In this document: positions 18,775 to 25,847 of the stretch, one piece after another
Numbering within the stretch: position 1 is the stretch's first letter
Layout of the letters: each line of letters starts with the position of its first letter
Source: Bacteriovoracaceae bacterium UBA6153
GTDB lineage: Bacteria; Bdellovibrionota; Bacteriovoracia; Bacteriovoracales; Bacteriovoracaceae
Direction: 5' to 3'
Length of the DNA: 64,000 bases
Assembly (NCBI GenBank): GCA_002428265.1
Contig: DIUR01000012.1
Location: 248,001-312,000, forward strand
Translations under genes and position numbers: made by a program
Notes under the pieces: model-generated
Told to the model about the DNA's origin: nothing
Database searches by the model: none
Seen by the model: only the letters and a program-made list of their open reading frames with translations

Positions 18775-18813
18775 TAAGTTGTTGGAATTCCCAGCCTAAT
18801 TTGCCTTAAACCT

Positions 18814-18851
18814 TTATTGCGTAATTCCGCAATAATTGCTATACTGTTGGT
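18814..18851 (+). promoter_or_regulatory. Toxin-antitoxin promoter with overlapping operator palindrome
   Basis: The perfect inverted repeat TTATTGCG-N6-CGCAATAA (18814-18835) covers a -35 box TTGCGT (18817-18822). A 17-base spacer leads to the -10 TATACT (18840-18845). The expected start site, 7 bases later, is the A of the toxin ATG at 18852, so the toxin mRNA is probably leaderless. The palindrome is placed as an autoregulatory site for the antitoxin. Confidence 0.65.
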
Positions 18852-19160
18852 ATGAAGCGAAGAAGCTATAAAATTGATACGATCATTGTTAACGGTAAAG
18901 CTTTTTCTGAAGTCGTTATCGATCCTCATTATGAAGAAAAACATTCTGAGCATATTAATGACGAAATAATTCTGGGCTTAGTTCGTCGTCTTGATGGAAG
19001 ACGAGAGCTTCCTAAGGGTACTGACGATGAGTTCAGCTACTTCGTAACAATAATTGAATTGCATCATAAAGCTTATAGGCTTGTATGGTTACTTGAAGAT
19101 AATACTGTCTATATAGGTGTCGTAAACGCTTTTAGAGATAGTGGAGGAGAATTACAATGA
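18852..19160 (+). CDS. Putative toxin of a type II toxin-antitoxin pair
   Basis: 102 residues. A helical segment (HINDEIILGLVRRLDGRRELP) is followed by beta strands ending in YRLVWLLEDNTVYIGVVNAFR, an order that resembles RelE/HigB-type toxins, although I do not recognise a named family. It has no ribosome site, in line with a leaderless transcript. Its TGA overlaps the ATG of an Xre-type partner. Toxin-first order with an HTH antitoxin is the HigBA arrangement. The toxin role is inferred from context. Confidence 0.6.
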   Translation: MKRRSYKIDTIIVNGKAFSEVVIDPHYEEKHSEHINDEIILGLVRRLDGRRELPKGTDDEFSYFVTIIELHHKAYRLVWLLEDNTVYIGVVNAFRDSGGELQ

Positions 19161-19459
19161 CATTTCCAAACGAAGAAAAATTAAAAAAAATAAGAGAAAG
19201 CCTTGATAAGGCCGAGCCTTCGTATCTTCTTCCTGAGGATGCAACAAAGGCCGACATATTAAAGTATGCTCTTTGCCAAAAATTTGTTGTGTATATTCAA
19301 GAAACTAAAATCTCTCAGGCTGATCTGGCAAAGAAACTCAATATGGATACCGCAAGGTTAAATGAAATTGTGAAGTACAGAATCAATCTTTTTACAGTGG
19401 ATAAACTTATTGATTTCGCCCAAAGACTTGATCCAAATTTAGAAATCAAGGTTGCTTAA
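19157..19459 (+). CDS. Xre-family antitoxin
   Basis: 100 residues with a C-terminal HTH (ISQADLAKKLNMDTARLNEIV) and an N-terminal arm likely to bind the toxin. It has a strong GGAGGAGA ribosome site inside the toxin gene, while the toxin itself has none, which would give more antitoxin than toxin per transcript. Starts by an ATGA overlap. Expected to bind the palindrome at 18814-18835. Confidence 0.7.
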   Translation: MTFPNEEKLKKIRESLDKAEPSYLLPEDATKADILKYALCQKFVVYIQETKISQADLAKKLNMDTARLNEIVKYRINLFTVDKLIDFAQRLDPNLEIKVA

Positions 19460-19486
19460 ATTAATCTGCCTATGGTCGGAGAAAAA

Positions 19487-19855
19487 ATGACAGATATAAA
19501 AAAAAATAGATTGAAATATGTTTTATGGGCCATGATCCCTTTTCTGGTCGCTTTATACATTCATTTTTCGATTTATTTTCCACTTGATCCTTTTAAACTT
19601 ACCCCAATCCTGATTGCAAAAATATTTTTTATCGCAATTTTTTCCAATGCAGGTCTCGCATTAATAACATTGAATATTTCAAAAACATATAAAGGAATAT
19701 CTACCTTGCTTTTTATTCCATCAGTAACAATTACACCACTTATCGTAGGTTTCTATTTTATTCCTGCATTTTTTATTATGCTAATTCTTAATATGTATTT
19801 TTTTATAAAATTAAATCCCTGGAAAAGAAATGAAATGGAACCCATTTGCACTTGA
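19487..19855 (+). CDS. Small membrane protein, unknown
   Basis: 122 residues with about four hydrophobic helices and a basic C-terminus. I choose ATG 19487 because GGAG lies 5 bases upstream (19478-19481); an ATG at 19472 is weaker. No family recognised. It overlaps the start of a second, broken, small gene, so the two once formed a coupled pair. It lies 27 bases after the antitoxin and may belong to the same transcript. Confidence 0.55.
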   Translation: MTDIKKNRLKYVLWAMIPFLVALYIHFSIYFPLDPFKLTPILIAKIFFIAIFSNAGLALITLNISKTYKGISTLLFIPSVTITPLIVGFYFIPAFFIMLILNMYFFIKLNPWKRNEMEPICT

Positions 19856-20043
19856 AGCTGAGGCAAAAAAAGAAGTTTATAAGCTCATTGATAAAAATTT
19901 AAGCCCAAATCCTTCACTAACTTTTTCAAACCCAATCTTTTGACGTTTCCGTCACTAAAATCCAAACCAATGTCCTTCGCATCGGCCTATCGTTGGTCGT
20001 AATTTCTTTTATCCTCGCTTTTTGCCATCTTTTTTCTCTCTGA
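19830..20043 (+). pseudogene. Frameshifted small membrane-protein gene
   Basis: ATG 19830 opens MKWNPFALEAEAKKEVYKLI..., which stops at 19941 after a CTTTT run. One base over, the frame continues as DVSVTKIQTNVLRIGLSLVV and a further hydrophobic stretch to a stop at 20041. Removing one T of the run gives a ~70-residue protein with one membrane helix, and 214 bases is exactly one base over a whole number of codons. It overlaps the preceding membrane gene by 26 bases. From 20044 to 20133 I see nothing coding. Confidence 0.45.
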
Positions 20044-20133
20044 CAGACAATTCTTCAGAGTGAAAAGCTTTGCGTGTACATAGCTTCCCAGACATCTCTA
20101 ATGGTGTGCCTTGTAGTTTCGAACGGTAGTGCT

Positions 20134-21559
20134 GATTTAGTTTTAACTTTATTTGAATGTTAAAGAACTATGTCTTGAAACCAGGGAATTTTCCTCGCTT
20201 CAAGCGACTTGCATCTACTGTTACAAAATTCATTTTTTTTCTGATCGCTTCCACCTCCTTTAAAACGTATTCCATCATACGGATCTCAATCGAACGGGCA
20301 TGTGTTATCACTTCGCCCGCTATCGTCACTAATTTCTTTCTCGTCGTCTTAACAAAACAACCTGTCTCCTTGATTGAAAACGAAGTATATCTCATCAGGT
20401 TGTACGCAATGATTCCTGCGATTCCCCAGACATTATTTGCCTTCAAACTCATACAAGGGAAGTGATGAAAATCCATTCCGTTCTTGATGTCTTTGATGTT
20501 GTTTTCGACCTGAGATCTCTTACGATAAAATTTCAAAATGTGTTCATGACCCATTTCACTCTCGCTCATGTCAGTTACAACCGCATAGTAATGATAAGGA
20601 TGCTTATCTTCTTTCGCTGGATTCAACCTCAGAGTCCGAATAAAAACCACTCGAAGAAATCCTCTTCCGCCTGCCAGTCCTTTAAGAGGGTAAAGGCACG
20701 ATCCAATCTCACACTTGTCCGAATCAAAAAACTGTAATCTCGTTTTTTGCCATCTGATATGCCTACGATTCTTCGCAAGCACTGACGACCAAACATTTTC
20801 TTTAAGACAGATTACATAATTACAGTTTTGATTAAGGCAGATATTATAAATTTCAGAAGAGGAATAAGCTGAATCTGCTCGAAAATATTTCTTGATATCA
20901 GATGGGATAATTTTGAGTGCTTGATAAAGCATTTCAGGAGCGTCAGCTGCTGAATGCGTGTTTCCCTTACGTAGCTTAAATCCATAACAAATCCCCTTAT
21001 CATCAAAAAGATTTTGAGAGTTTAAGCATGGAAATTTTTGATAACCACAATCGACTCCCTCTGACTTTACTCCATACTGACGGTGATCACTTGAACCCAT
21101 GGTCAAAATAACTTTATGAATACTCGGTTCAAGTATTTTTCGCATGGCCCACCCGAGAGCAGGTAAAAGCTCTTGAAGAAGTTCAATCTTCCGAGGTTTA
21201 AAACTTCTAAGAAAATTTCCAAGAGTGATTGATGAAGGTGAATTTGTGAGTTTAAAAAACAAAGGATCTTCCCCAAACCAATCGAAGTCATCGAGGCAGT
21301 CAAACCCAGCAATAAATCCCATTAGCATTGCGTAGAATTTATTCCAGCTAGAAAAACCTCTACCACGCTTTTTTATTGGTAGGTGCATGCCGACTAAGTT
21401 CTTGATTTCCATTTTATGAATCAGATCGTCAAAAATTTTTAATCCGGAAAATGAAGTCAGGGTCTTGGCATTTTGGGTGAAATTGATAGATAGTTTATTC
21501 ATAAGAAGGCTTTGGTTTTGTTTGAGTAATTTCGTGGTAGAAAAAATTTAAACTAACTC
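20134..21559. mobile_element. IS1380-type insertion sequence (boundaries approximate)
   Basis: The transposase gene is flanked by imperfect inverted repeats: 20134-20154 (GATTTAGTTTTAACTTTATTT) and, inverted, 21539-21559 (GAGTTAGTTTAAATTTTTTCT), 16 of 21 matching. I could not fix the exact tips or a target duplication, and the typical CC terminal dinucleotide of some IS1380 members is not obvious, so the ends may be eroded. Confidence 0.5.
20168..21502 (-). CDS. IS1380-family transposase, first catalytic Asp apparently lost
   Basis: 444 residues, full length and without frameshift. DDE_Tnp_1 features include FRADSAYSS (Asp210), the long beta insert, and YRKRSQVENNIKD (Glu333). The first acidic site, normally LDxDST or similar in this family, reads LTMGSSD here: Thr134 and Gly136 replace the two aspartates. 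From what I know of the family that should abolish cleavage. The Asp at 139 may not be placed to substitute. Homologues of this subgroup share KHPYHYYAVVT and the HFPC block. Confidence 0.85.
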   Translation of the reverse strand: MNKLSINFTQNAKTLTSFSGLKIFDDLIHKMEIKNLVGMHLPIKKRGRGFSSWNKFYAMLMGFIAGFDCLDDFDWFGEDPLFFKLTNSPSSITLGNFLRSFKPRKIELLQELLPALGWAMRKILEPSIHKVILTMGSSDHRQYGVKSEGVDCGYQKFPCLNSQNLFDDKGICYGFKLRKGNTHSAADAPEMLYQALKIIPSDIKKYFRADSAYSSSEIYNICLNQNCNYVICLKENVWSSVLAKNRRHIRWQKTRLQFFDSDKCEIGSCLYPLKGLAGGRGFLRVVFIRTLRLNPAKEDKHPYHYYAVVTDMSESEMGHEHILKFYRKRSQVENNIKDIKNGMDFHHFPCMSLKANNVWGIAGIIAYNLMRYTSFSIKETGCFVKTTRKKLVTIAGEVITHARSIEIRMMEYVLKEVEAIRKKMNFVTVDASRLKRGKFPGFKT

Positions 21560-21644
21560 AAAGTCTTTTTCATTTTGCATGGCCGTAGACACAGGGCCGA
21601 ATAATCAGGACATTTGGTGAAAAGAAAAACTGGAGGGCTCTCCA

Positions 21645-21752
21645 ATGAAGAAACCTATTTTGAATCAAGTTACTGAAGGATTAACTTTTAAATTTTCGAA
21701 ACATATTCGCAGCTCATTATATGAATCTCTCAAAAGGAGATCTTATGACTAA
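21645..21752 (+). CDS. Short upstream ORF coupled to the ORF6N gene
   Basis: A 35-codon frame (MKKPILNQVTEGLTFKFSKH...) with a strong GGAGG site at 21632-21636 and 8-base spacing. It ends in TATGACTAA, overlapping the ATG of the ORF6N gene by 8 bases. The GGAGG lies in a short hairpin (TGGAG/CTCCA, 21631-21644). This layout is that of a leader peptide used for translational coupling. No similarity recognised. Confidence 0.4.
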   Translation: MKKPILNQVTEGLTFKFSKHIRSSLYESLKRRSYD

Positions 21753-22272
21753 AATAGAAAAAGAATTGATGGCCATTGAAACTATGATCTACATTATACG
21801 TGATCAGCGAGTCATGATTGATAGCGATTTGGCTAAATTATATGGCGTTGAAACCAAGCAATTAAACAGACAAGTTCAAAGAAATCTTAAAAGATTTCCA
21901 ACAGATTTCATGTTTCAACTTACTGAGATTGAAGAAGAAAACTTGAGGTGCCAATTTGGCACCTCAAGTTCCACATATGGAGGAAGGCGCTATCTTCCTT
22001 ATGTTTTCACTGAAAATGGTGTGGCAATGCTATCAAGCATTTTGAGTAGTGACCGTGCTATTGAAATAAATATTTCAATCATGAGAATTTTTACAAAACT
22101 TCGAAGCTTTCATGCGCTAGAAAGTAATATAACATCTGAGCTCAAAAACTTTAAAGAAAGTGTAAATGCTTTATTTAAAGTTGTTTTTACAAGACTAGAT
22201 TCTATTGAAGATGATTTAACACCTAGACTACCTTCGAAACGTAAAAAAATTGGAATCAAGTCTGATTCGTGA
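21745..22272 (+). CDS. ORF6N domain DNA-binding protein
   Basis: 175 residues from ATG 21745 (AAGGAG 5 bases upstream). The ORF6N domain, related to phage KilA-N/Ant proteins, spans residues ~10-115: DSDLAKLYGVETKQLNRQVQRN, RFPTDFMFQL, GGRRYLPYVFTENGVAMLS, then NISIMRIF. The remainder is a coiled-coil-like tail with a basic end. Such proteins sit on phages and genomic islands and are thought to bind DNA; targets are not established. Its own coding sequence contains a perfect 29-bp palindrome, and a related one lies 33 bases after the stop. Confidence 0.85.
   Translation: MTKIEKELMAIETMIYIIRDQRVMIDSDLAKLYGVETKQLNRQVQRNLKRFPTDFMFQLTEIEEENLRCQFGTSSSTYGGRRYLPYVFTENGVAMLSSILSSDRAIEINISIMRIFTKLRSFHALESNITSELKNFKESVNALFKVVFTRLDSIEDDLTPRLPSKRKKIGIKSDS
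21941..21969. repeat. Perfect palindrome inside the ORF6N gene
   Basis: ACTTGAGGTGCCAA, one T, then its exact reverse complement: two 14-bp arms with a 1-base centre. It encodes the conserved ORF6N segment NLRCQFGTSS. Read on the other strand it gives LRCQIGTSS. Confidence 0.9.
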
Positions 22273-22305
22273 TCTCAAGCTTATAAACTCTTAAAATAAC
22301 ATTAG

Positions 22306-22334
22306 TTTTGAAGTCACAAATTGTGACTTCAAAA
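22306..22334. repeat. Second, matching palindrome downstream of the ORF6N gene
   Basis: TTTTGAAGTCACAA, one A, then its exact reverse complement. Same 14-1-14 architecture as the intragenic palindrome, and 10 of the 14 arm positions agree. In frame it would read LKSQIVTSK. The T-run needed for a rho-independent terminator is missing on both strands. Confidence 0.9.
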
Positions 22335-22375
22335 ACTCAGTTCGAAGATCGTCTTCTCCTAGACACGATATCAAT

Positions 22376-23002
22376 TTAGTAGACCCAATACTTCTTAAAC
22401 CAGTCATTTATCTCTTTCTTTAACTCAATACGATTTTCAGATATATCATGACCAGAATCTGGATAAAGAATTAATTTATATGGTTTGTTCAAAGCTTTTA
22501 ATTTTTTACCTAATTCAATAGGACCTTCTACAGGAGCCCGCCAATCTTTTTCTCCATGGATTATCAAAAGAGGCGAATTAATTTTTTCAGGCCAGTAATT
22601 TGCTGAACGTTTTGCTAGTGCAGCTTCTGAATCAATTGAGTATTCAGGAATAAGCTCTCTGTACAGTTCTTTCATCGCACTTCTTTTTTCGCCTCCTATT
22701 TTTAAATCAGGCACACTTCCAACAACAACAACAACGCTATTAAATTGCAATCCTTTTTTCATTGCTAAAAAGCTTGTTATCGATCCTCTTGACCAACCAA
22801 ACATGAATTTATTTTTTTGATCAATGAAATTATATTGAGATAATATTTTATATGATGTTTCGGTGTCAGTAATTTCCCTGCCTCCAAATTCATCCTTACC
22901 TTCACTTCCAGTTGTTCCCCTCACTTCTGAAGAATAAATTACTGAGTTGCCTATTGAAGTGAATAGACTGTCAATGAAAACCAAGCTACATGCTCTAACC
23001 AA
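22376..23002 (-). pseudogene. C-terminal part of an S9-type alpha/beta hydrolase, N-terminus lost
   Basis: 208 codons remain open. The serine elbow GWSRGSITS, the oxyanion-side RGTTGSEGKDEFGGRE, and the IIHGEKDWRAPVEG/DSGHD acid and His blocks match prolyl-oligopeptidase-like hydrolases with an intact Ser-Asp-His set. Homology begins just before the RGTTGSEGK strand; the ~50-100 residues that normally precede it are replaced by the start of a DUF1428 gene in another frame. The only available start is a TTG at 23002 without ribosome site, so it is probably not expressed as an enzyme. Confidence 0.7.
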
Positions 23003-23091
23003 ACTTTTGCGCCGAGTGCTGCCATCTTCTTATAAGCTACAAGATTTTTCTTAGGAATAGGAAGAACAAATCCATCTACATAAAGACCCAT
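22951..23091 (-). pseudogene. Truncated DUF1428 family gene (5' end only)
   Basis: ATG at 23091 with AAGGAG upstream opens MGLYVDGFVLPIPKKNLVAY and continues to KVWLEH, the typical N-terminus of small DUF1428 (YbaA-like) dimeric alpha-beta barrel proteins. The match ends at about codon 34 (22990), and the frame then runs 12 codons out of phase into the hydrolase fragment. This is a deletion junction. The gene is normally ~115 codons. Confidence 0.75.
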
Positions 23092-23146
23092 ATCAACTCC
23101 TTGTGAATAAATGAGATAACAAAAAAATATTATCCATATAAGATTT

Positions 23147-23200
23147 GAATTGGTAGACGCAGCGGATTTAATCCCATAAGAGCTGCATTCGAAATTGTGG
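23147..23200 (+). pseudogene. tRNA-Leu-like relic
   Basis: GAATTGGTAGACGCAGCGGATTTAATCC matches the D-arm to anticodon region of leucine tRNAs and the intact tRNA-Leu at 18484 (GGTAGACGTAGCGGATT). A GCATTCGAAATTG segment looks like a decayed T-arm. There is no acceptor stem, so it is not functional. Other sequence in 23092-23338 shows only the promoter below. Confidence 0.6.
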
Positions 23201-23274
23201 AAGCTCTCGAAAAATTAAAGATATATCTTCACATACCTTATTAAAACAGTCGAGTTATGGAATTACTTTTACGG

Positions 23275-23306
23275 TGATTACAGTAATCAATTCTCATGCC
23301 GATAAT
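23275..23306 (+). promoter_or_regulatory. Putative promoter with palindromic operator
   Basis: TGATTAC-A-GTAATCA is a perfect palindrome at 23275-23289. It contains a possible -35 TTACAG (23278-23283), 17 bases before GATAAT (23301-23306). It would drive the lipoprotein gene at 23339. Confidence 0.35.
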
Positions 23307-23338
23307 AGGATAGATAAGAAAACTTCATTGAGGATGTC

Positions 23339-23728
23339 ATGTTAAAAAGCACTTCTATCTCACTCCTACTTTTATTTTTTATAACTAGCTGCTCTTCAGG
23401 ACAGTACAAAGTAACACGCGTTGAAAAAAGTACTGAGAGAAAAGTAGCACAAGCAGCTTCCACCTATTCATTCAAATCTAAAAGTGATCAAAATTTAAAA
23501 ACAATCGCGGCGATTTTAGAAAATGAAGAAGTGGTGAAAGATATCACACAGAACAAAGATACTTTTTCCGGGATTACTTATTATGGGACAAATAATCACG
23601 GAGTATCCACATACAGTCTTCATTTTGAAATGAAAAAATCTAACAAGGAAACTCAGGATTGTTATACTGCTATCTTTGTTAAAGATGATAGTCTACAAAT
23701 CGAAGATTATTATGATTGTCCAGAATAA
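23339..23728 (+). CDS. Small lipoprotein, unknown
   Basis: 129 residues with a lipobox (ITSCSS) and a mature domain with one cysteine pair near the C-terminus (QDCYTAIF ... YYDCPE). GAGG lies 6 bases before the ATG. No family recognised. It is the first gene beyond the island relics; the palindromic promoter region upstream suggests regulated expression. Confidence 0.65.
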   Translation: MLKSTSISLLLLFFITSCSSGQYKVTRVEKSTERKVAQAASTYSFKSKSDQNLKTIAAILENEEVVKDITQNKDTFSGITYYGTNNHGVSTYSLHFEMKKSNKETQDCYTAIFVKDDSLQIEDYYDCPE

Positions 23729-23846
23729 GATCCTGCAACAATAAGTCCATCTTTTCTCCTTAAGTAATTTCTGCATCGCGATTAGATACACTCCACTTTA
23801 TTAGCTAACATAATTTCAGTTTTAAAAAATTAATCAGGAGAAGATT

Positions 23847-24326
23847 ATGAACGAAATTATTACATGCATGTGGTTTGATCATGGTCAAGCAAGTAAAGCG
23901 GCAGCATTTTACGCAAAAACTTTTCCTAATAGTTCTGTTGGAAAAATTAATACTGCCCCAAGTGATTTTCCTGGTGGAATTGAAGGGAGTGAATTAACTG
24001 TTGAGTTTACTGTTTTAGGACAAAAGTTTATTGGTTTAAATGGTGGCCCAATCTTTAAGCCAAACGAATCAGTGAGCTTCACTATCGTTACAAACAATCA
24101 GGAAGAAACAGATCGTTACTGGAATACAATTATTGAAAATGGAGGCTCAGCAAGTGAATGTGGTTGGTGCAAAGACCGCTGGGGATACTCTTGGCAGATT
24201 ACTCCAAAAATCCTTATTGATCTCACAACAAGTAATGACCGACACCTCGCCAAACGTGCTTTTGAAGTTATGATGACTATGTCAAAAATTGAGATTGCTC
24301 CACTTGAAGCTCTAATAAAAAAATAA
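23847..24326 (+). CDS. VOC superfamily protein, PhnB/3-demethylubiquinone-methyltransferase-like
   Basis: 159 residues, the size of YdeN/PhnB-like VOC proteins. Motifs include ITCMWFDHGQASKAAAFY at the N-terminus, FIGLNGGP, FTIVTNNQEE and DRWGYSWQITP. Such proteins form paired betaalphabetabetabeta modules; function is generally unknown and the name derives from an old annotation. Ten bases before a GST gene, so co-transcription is likely, and both are typical stress or detoxification genes. AGGAG precedes the ATG. Confidence 0.85.
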   Translation: MNEIITCMWFDHGQASKAAAFYAKTFPNSSVGKINTAPSDFPGGIEGSELTVEFTVLGQKFIGLNGGPIFKPNESVSFTIVTNNQEETDRYWNTIIENGGSASECGWCKDRWGYSWQITPKILIDLTTSNDRHLAKRAFEVMMTMSKIEIAPLEALIKK

Positions 24327-24336
24327 GGGTTTTCTG

Positions 24337-25002
24337 ATGACAAAATCACGCTCACTTCCAGTTATTACTGCTTTTAAAAATTCACCTGATAAAGGCAGAG
24401 GACTCGCACGCGACATGCGCGTACGCTGGGCCCTGGAAGAAGTGGGACAAGCTTATGAAGTACAGCTCTACACATTCGAAGAATTAAAGGAGCCATCATA
24501 TCGCGCTCTTCAGCCCTTTGGACAAATACCTTCCTACAAAGAAGATGATTTAATATTATTTGAATCAGGGGCCATTGTTCTTCATATTGCCGAGAAGTAC
24601 CCAGGGCTTTTTCCTGCCGATACAAATGCTCGCGCACGTGCCATTGCCTGGATATTTTCTGCACTCAATACCATTGAGGCCCCAATAGTAGAGCGATCAT
24701 TTTTCGTGATGCTTGAACGAGATAAGAGTTGGTACAATGAAAGACTTCCCATACTGGATGAGCGTGTTCATGTTCGATTGAGAGAGCTTTCTCATCAACT
24801 TGGTAACAATGATTGGCTAGATGGTGTATTCAGTGCAGGGGATATTATAATGGTCACTGTTTTACGCAGATTGACCTCATCAGGCCTTCTTGAGCAGTAC
24901 CCAAATCTTTGTGAGTATATTTCTCGCGCAGAAGCTCGTCCTGCCTATCAAAGAGCATTTGCTTCACAGTTAGCAGTCTTTCACGACACATTAAAAAGCT
25001 AA
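24337..25002 (+). CDS. Glutathione S-transferase family protein
   Basis: 221 residues: thioredoxin-like N-domain with IPSYKEDDLILFESGAIV (the conserved cis-Pro, Glu-Ser glutathione-binding pair) and an all-helical C-domain with DWLDGVFSAGDIIM. The N-terminal region has no obvious catalytic Cys; a Ser/Tyr type is possible. Substrate is not predictable. Follows the VOC gene by 10 bases and overlaps the convergent nitrilase gene by 4 bases. Confidence 0.88.
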   Translation: MTKSRSLPVITAFKNSPDKGRGLARDMRVRWALEEVGQAYEVQLYTFEELKEPSYRALQPFGQIPSYKEDDLILFESGAIVLHIAEKYPGLFPADTNARARAIAWIFSALNTIEAPIVERSFFVMLERDKSWYNERLPILDERVHVRLRELSHQLGNNDWLDGVFSAGDIIMVTVLRRLTSSGLLEQYPNLCEYISRAEARPAYQRAFASQLAVFHDTLKS

Positions 25003-25847
25003 GCTCTCTCAATACGAATATAGTCATGATCTTTTTGTAAAAAGGGTTTCGTCTCTGAATCTGGTAATTTTAGATCGAGCAAGATTTTTTCATCGACAAA
25101 ATAACTCTCCGTTATTTTTTTATCGCTAGAGTATGCTGAGTATAGTTCCTGTTCGTTTTTTACAATATGTTGTGCGGGGAAAAATAAACCTTGTCTTCCT
25201 TCATTATGATCAACTAAATCGCACTTTGAATCACCTATTAATGGCGCTGTTATAACTACACATCCCAGCTCTACACTGCGAGAGTTCGCACAACGATTCA
25301 CTCTGTTGCTGCCGTTGCGATCAGTTGTGGCCGACGGAACAAGAAGCATGTGCACTCCTTCTTCTTTAAGCTTTAATGCAAGACTTGGTTGTTCAATATC
25401 AAAACAAATAACGACACTTAACTTTAACCCTTTGTAGGTAAATACTTTTAAGACCTCTCCTCCAGTAAAACTCGTCTCCCATGGTGTGAGGTGAAGCTTA
25501 TCTTGCACTTCCCACTCCCCATTAATTAAAACGTGAGCAGAGTTATAGATTTTGCTTTCTAAAATTCTGGGGCCTGATCCAAGACAAATAAGAATATCCT
25601 TTCCTTTTGCTTGAGACTTTATTTCCGGAAGTAGAGTCTCTACTGTAAATTTTGAAATTTTCTCCAGTTGATGTGGAAGCTCCCCTTGAAAATAATCAGT
25701 CAGCCCCATTAGAAAAAGCTCTGGATAGACAATGATATCTGCCCCACTCTCTATATGGTTTTTAATTTCATTTAATAGATTATTTTTCCACTCTTTTAAA
25801 GTGGTCGGCTGATTTGAAAGTGAATAGCTTATAACTGCAATTTTCAT
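24999..25847 (-). CDS. Carbon-nitrogen hydrolase (nitrilase superfamily)
   Basis: 282 residues with the complete Glu-Lys-Cys triad: Glu43 in YPELF, Lys117 in QDKLHLTPWE, Cys148 in VVICFDIE. Amidases of this family release ammonia from amides or carbamoyl compounds; the substrate cannot be told. Starts by a 4-base ATGA overlap with the upstream SnoaL-like gene, so both form one unit. Confidence 0.88.
   Translation of the reverse strand: MKIAVISYSLSNQPTTLKEWKNNLLNEIKNHIESGADIIVYPELFLMGLTDYFQGELPHQLEKISKFTVETLLPEIKSQAKGKDILICLGSGPRILESKIYNSAHVLINGEWEVQDKLHLTPWETSFTGGEVLKVFTYKGLKLSVVICFDIEQPSLALKLKEEGVHMLLVPSATTDRNGSNRVNRCANSRSVELGCVVITAPLIGDSKCDLVDHNEGRQGLFFPAQHIVKNEQELYSAYSSDKKITESYFVDEKILLDLKLPDSETKPFLQKDHDYIRIERA

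Noticed and set aside
22306..22334. Terminator of the ORF6N gene
   Set aside because: AT-rich stem without a T-run on either strand; its similarity to the intragenic palindrome fits a different role better.
23147..23200. Functional second tRNA-Leu
   Set aside because: No acceptor stem, no anticodon stem pairing and no variable arm; only the D-arm region matches.
24116..24355. Minus-strand ORFs opposite the VOC and GST genes
   Set aside because: Shadows of conserved plus-strand genes with no motifs of their own.
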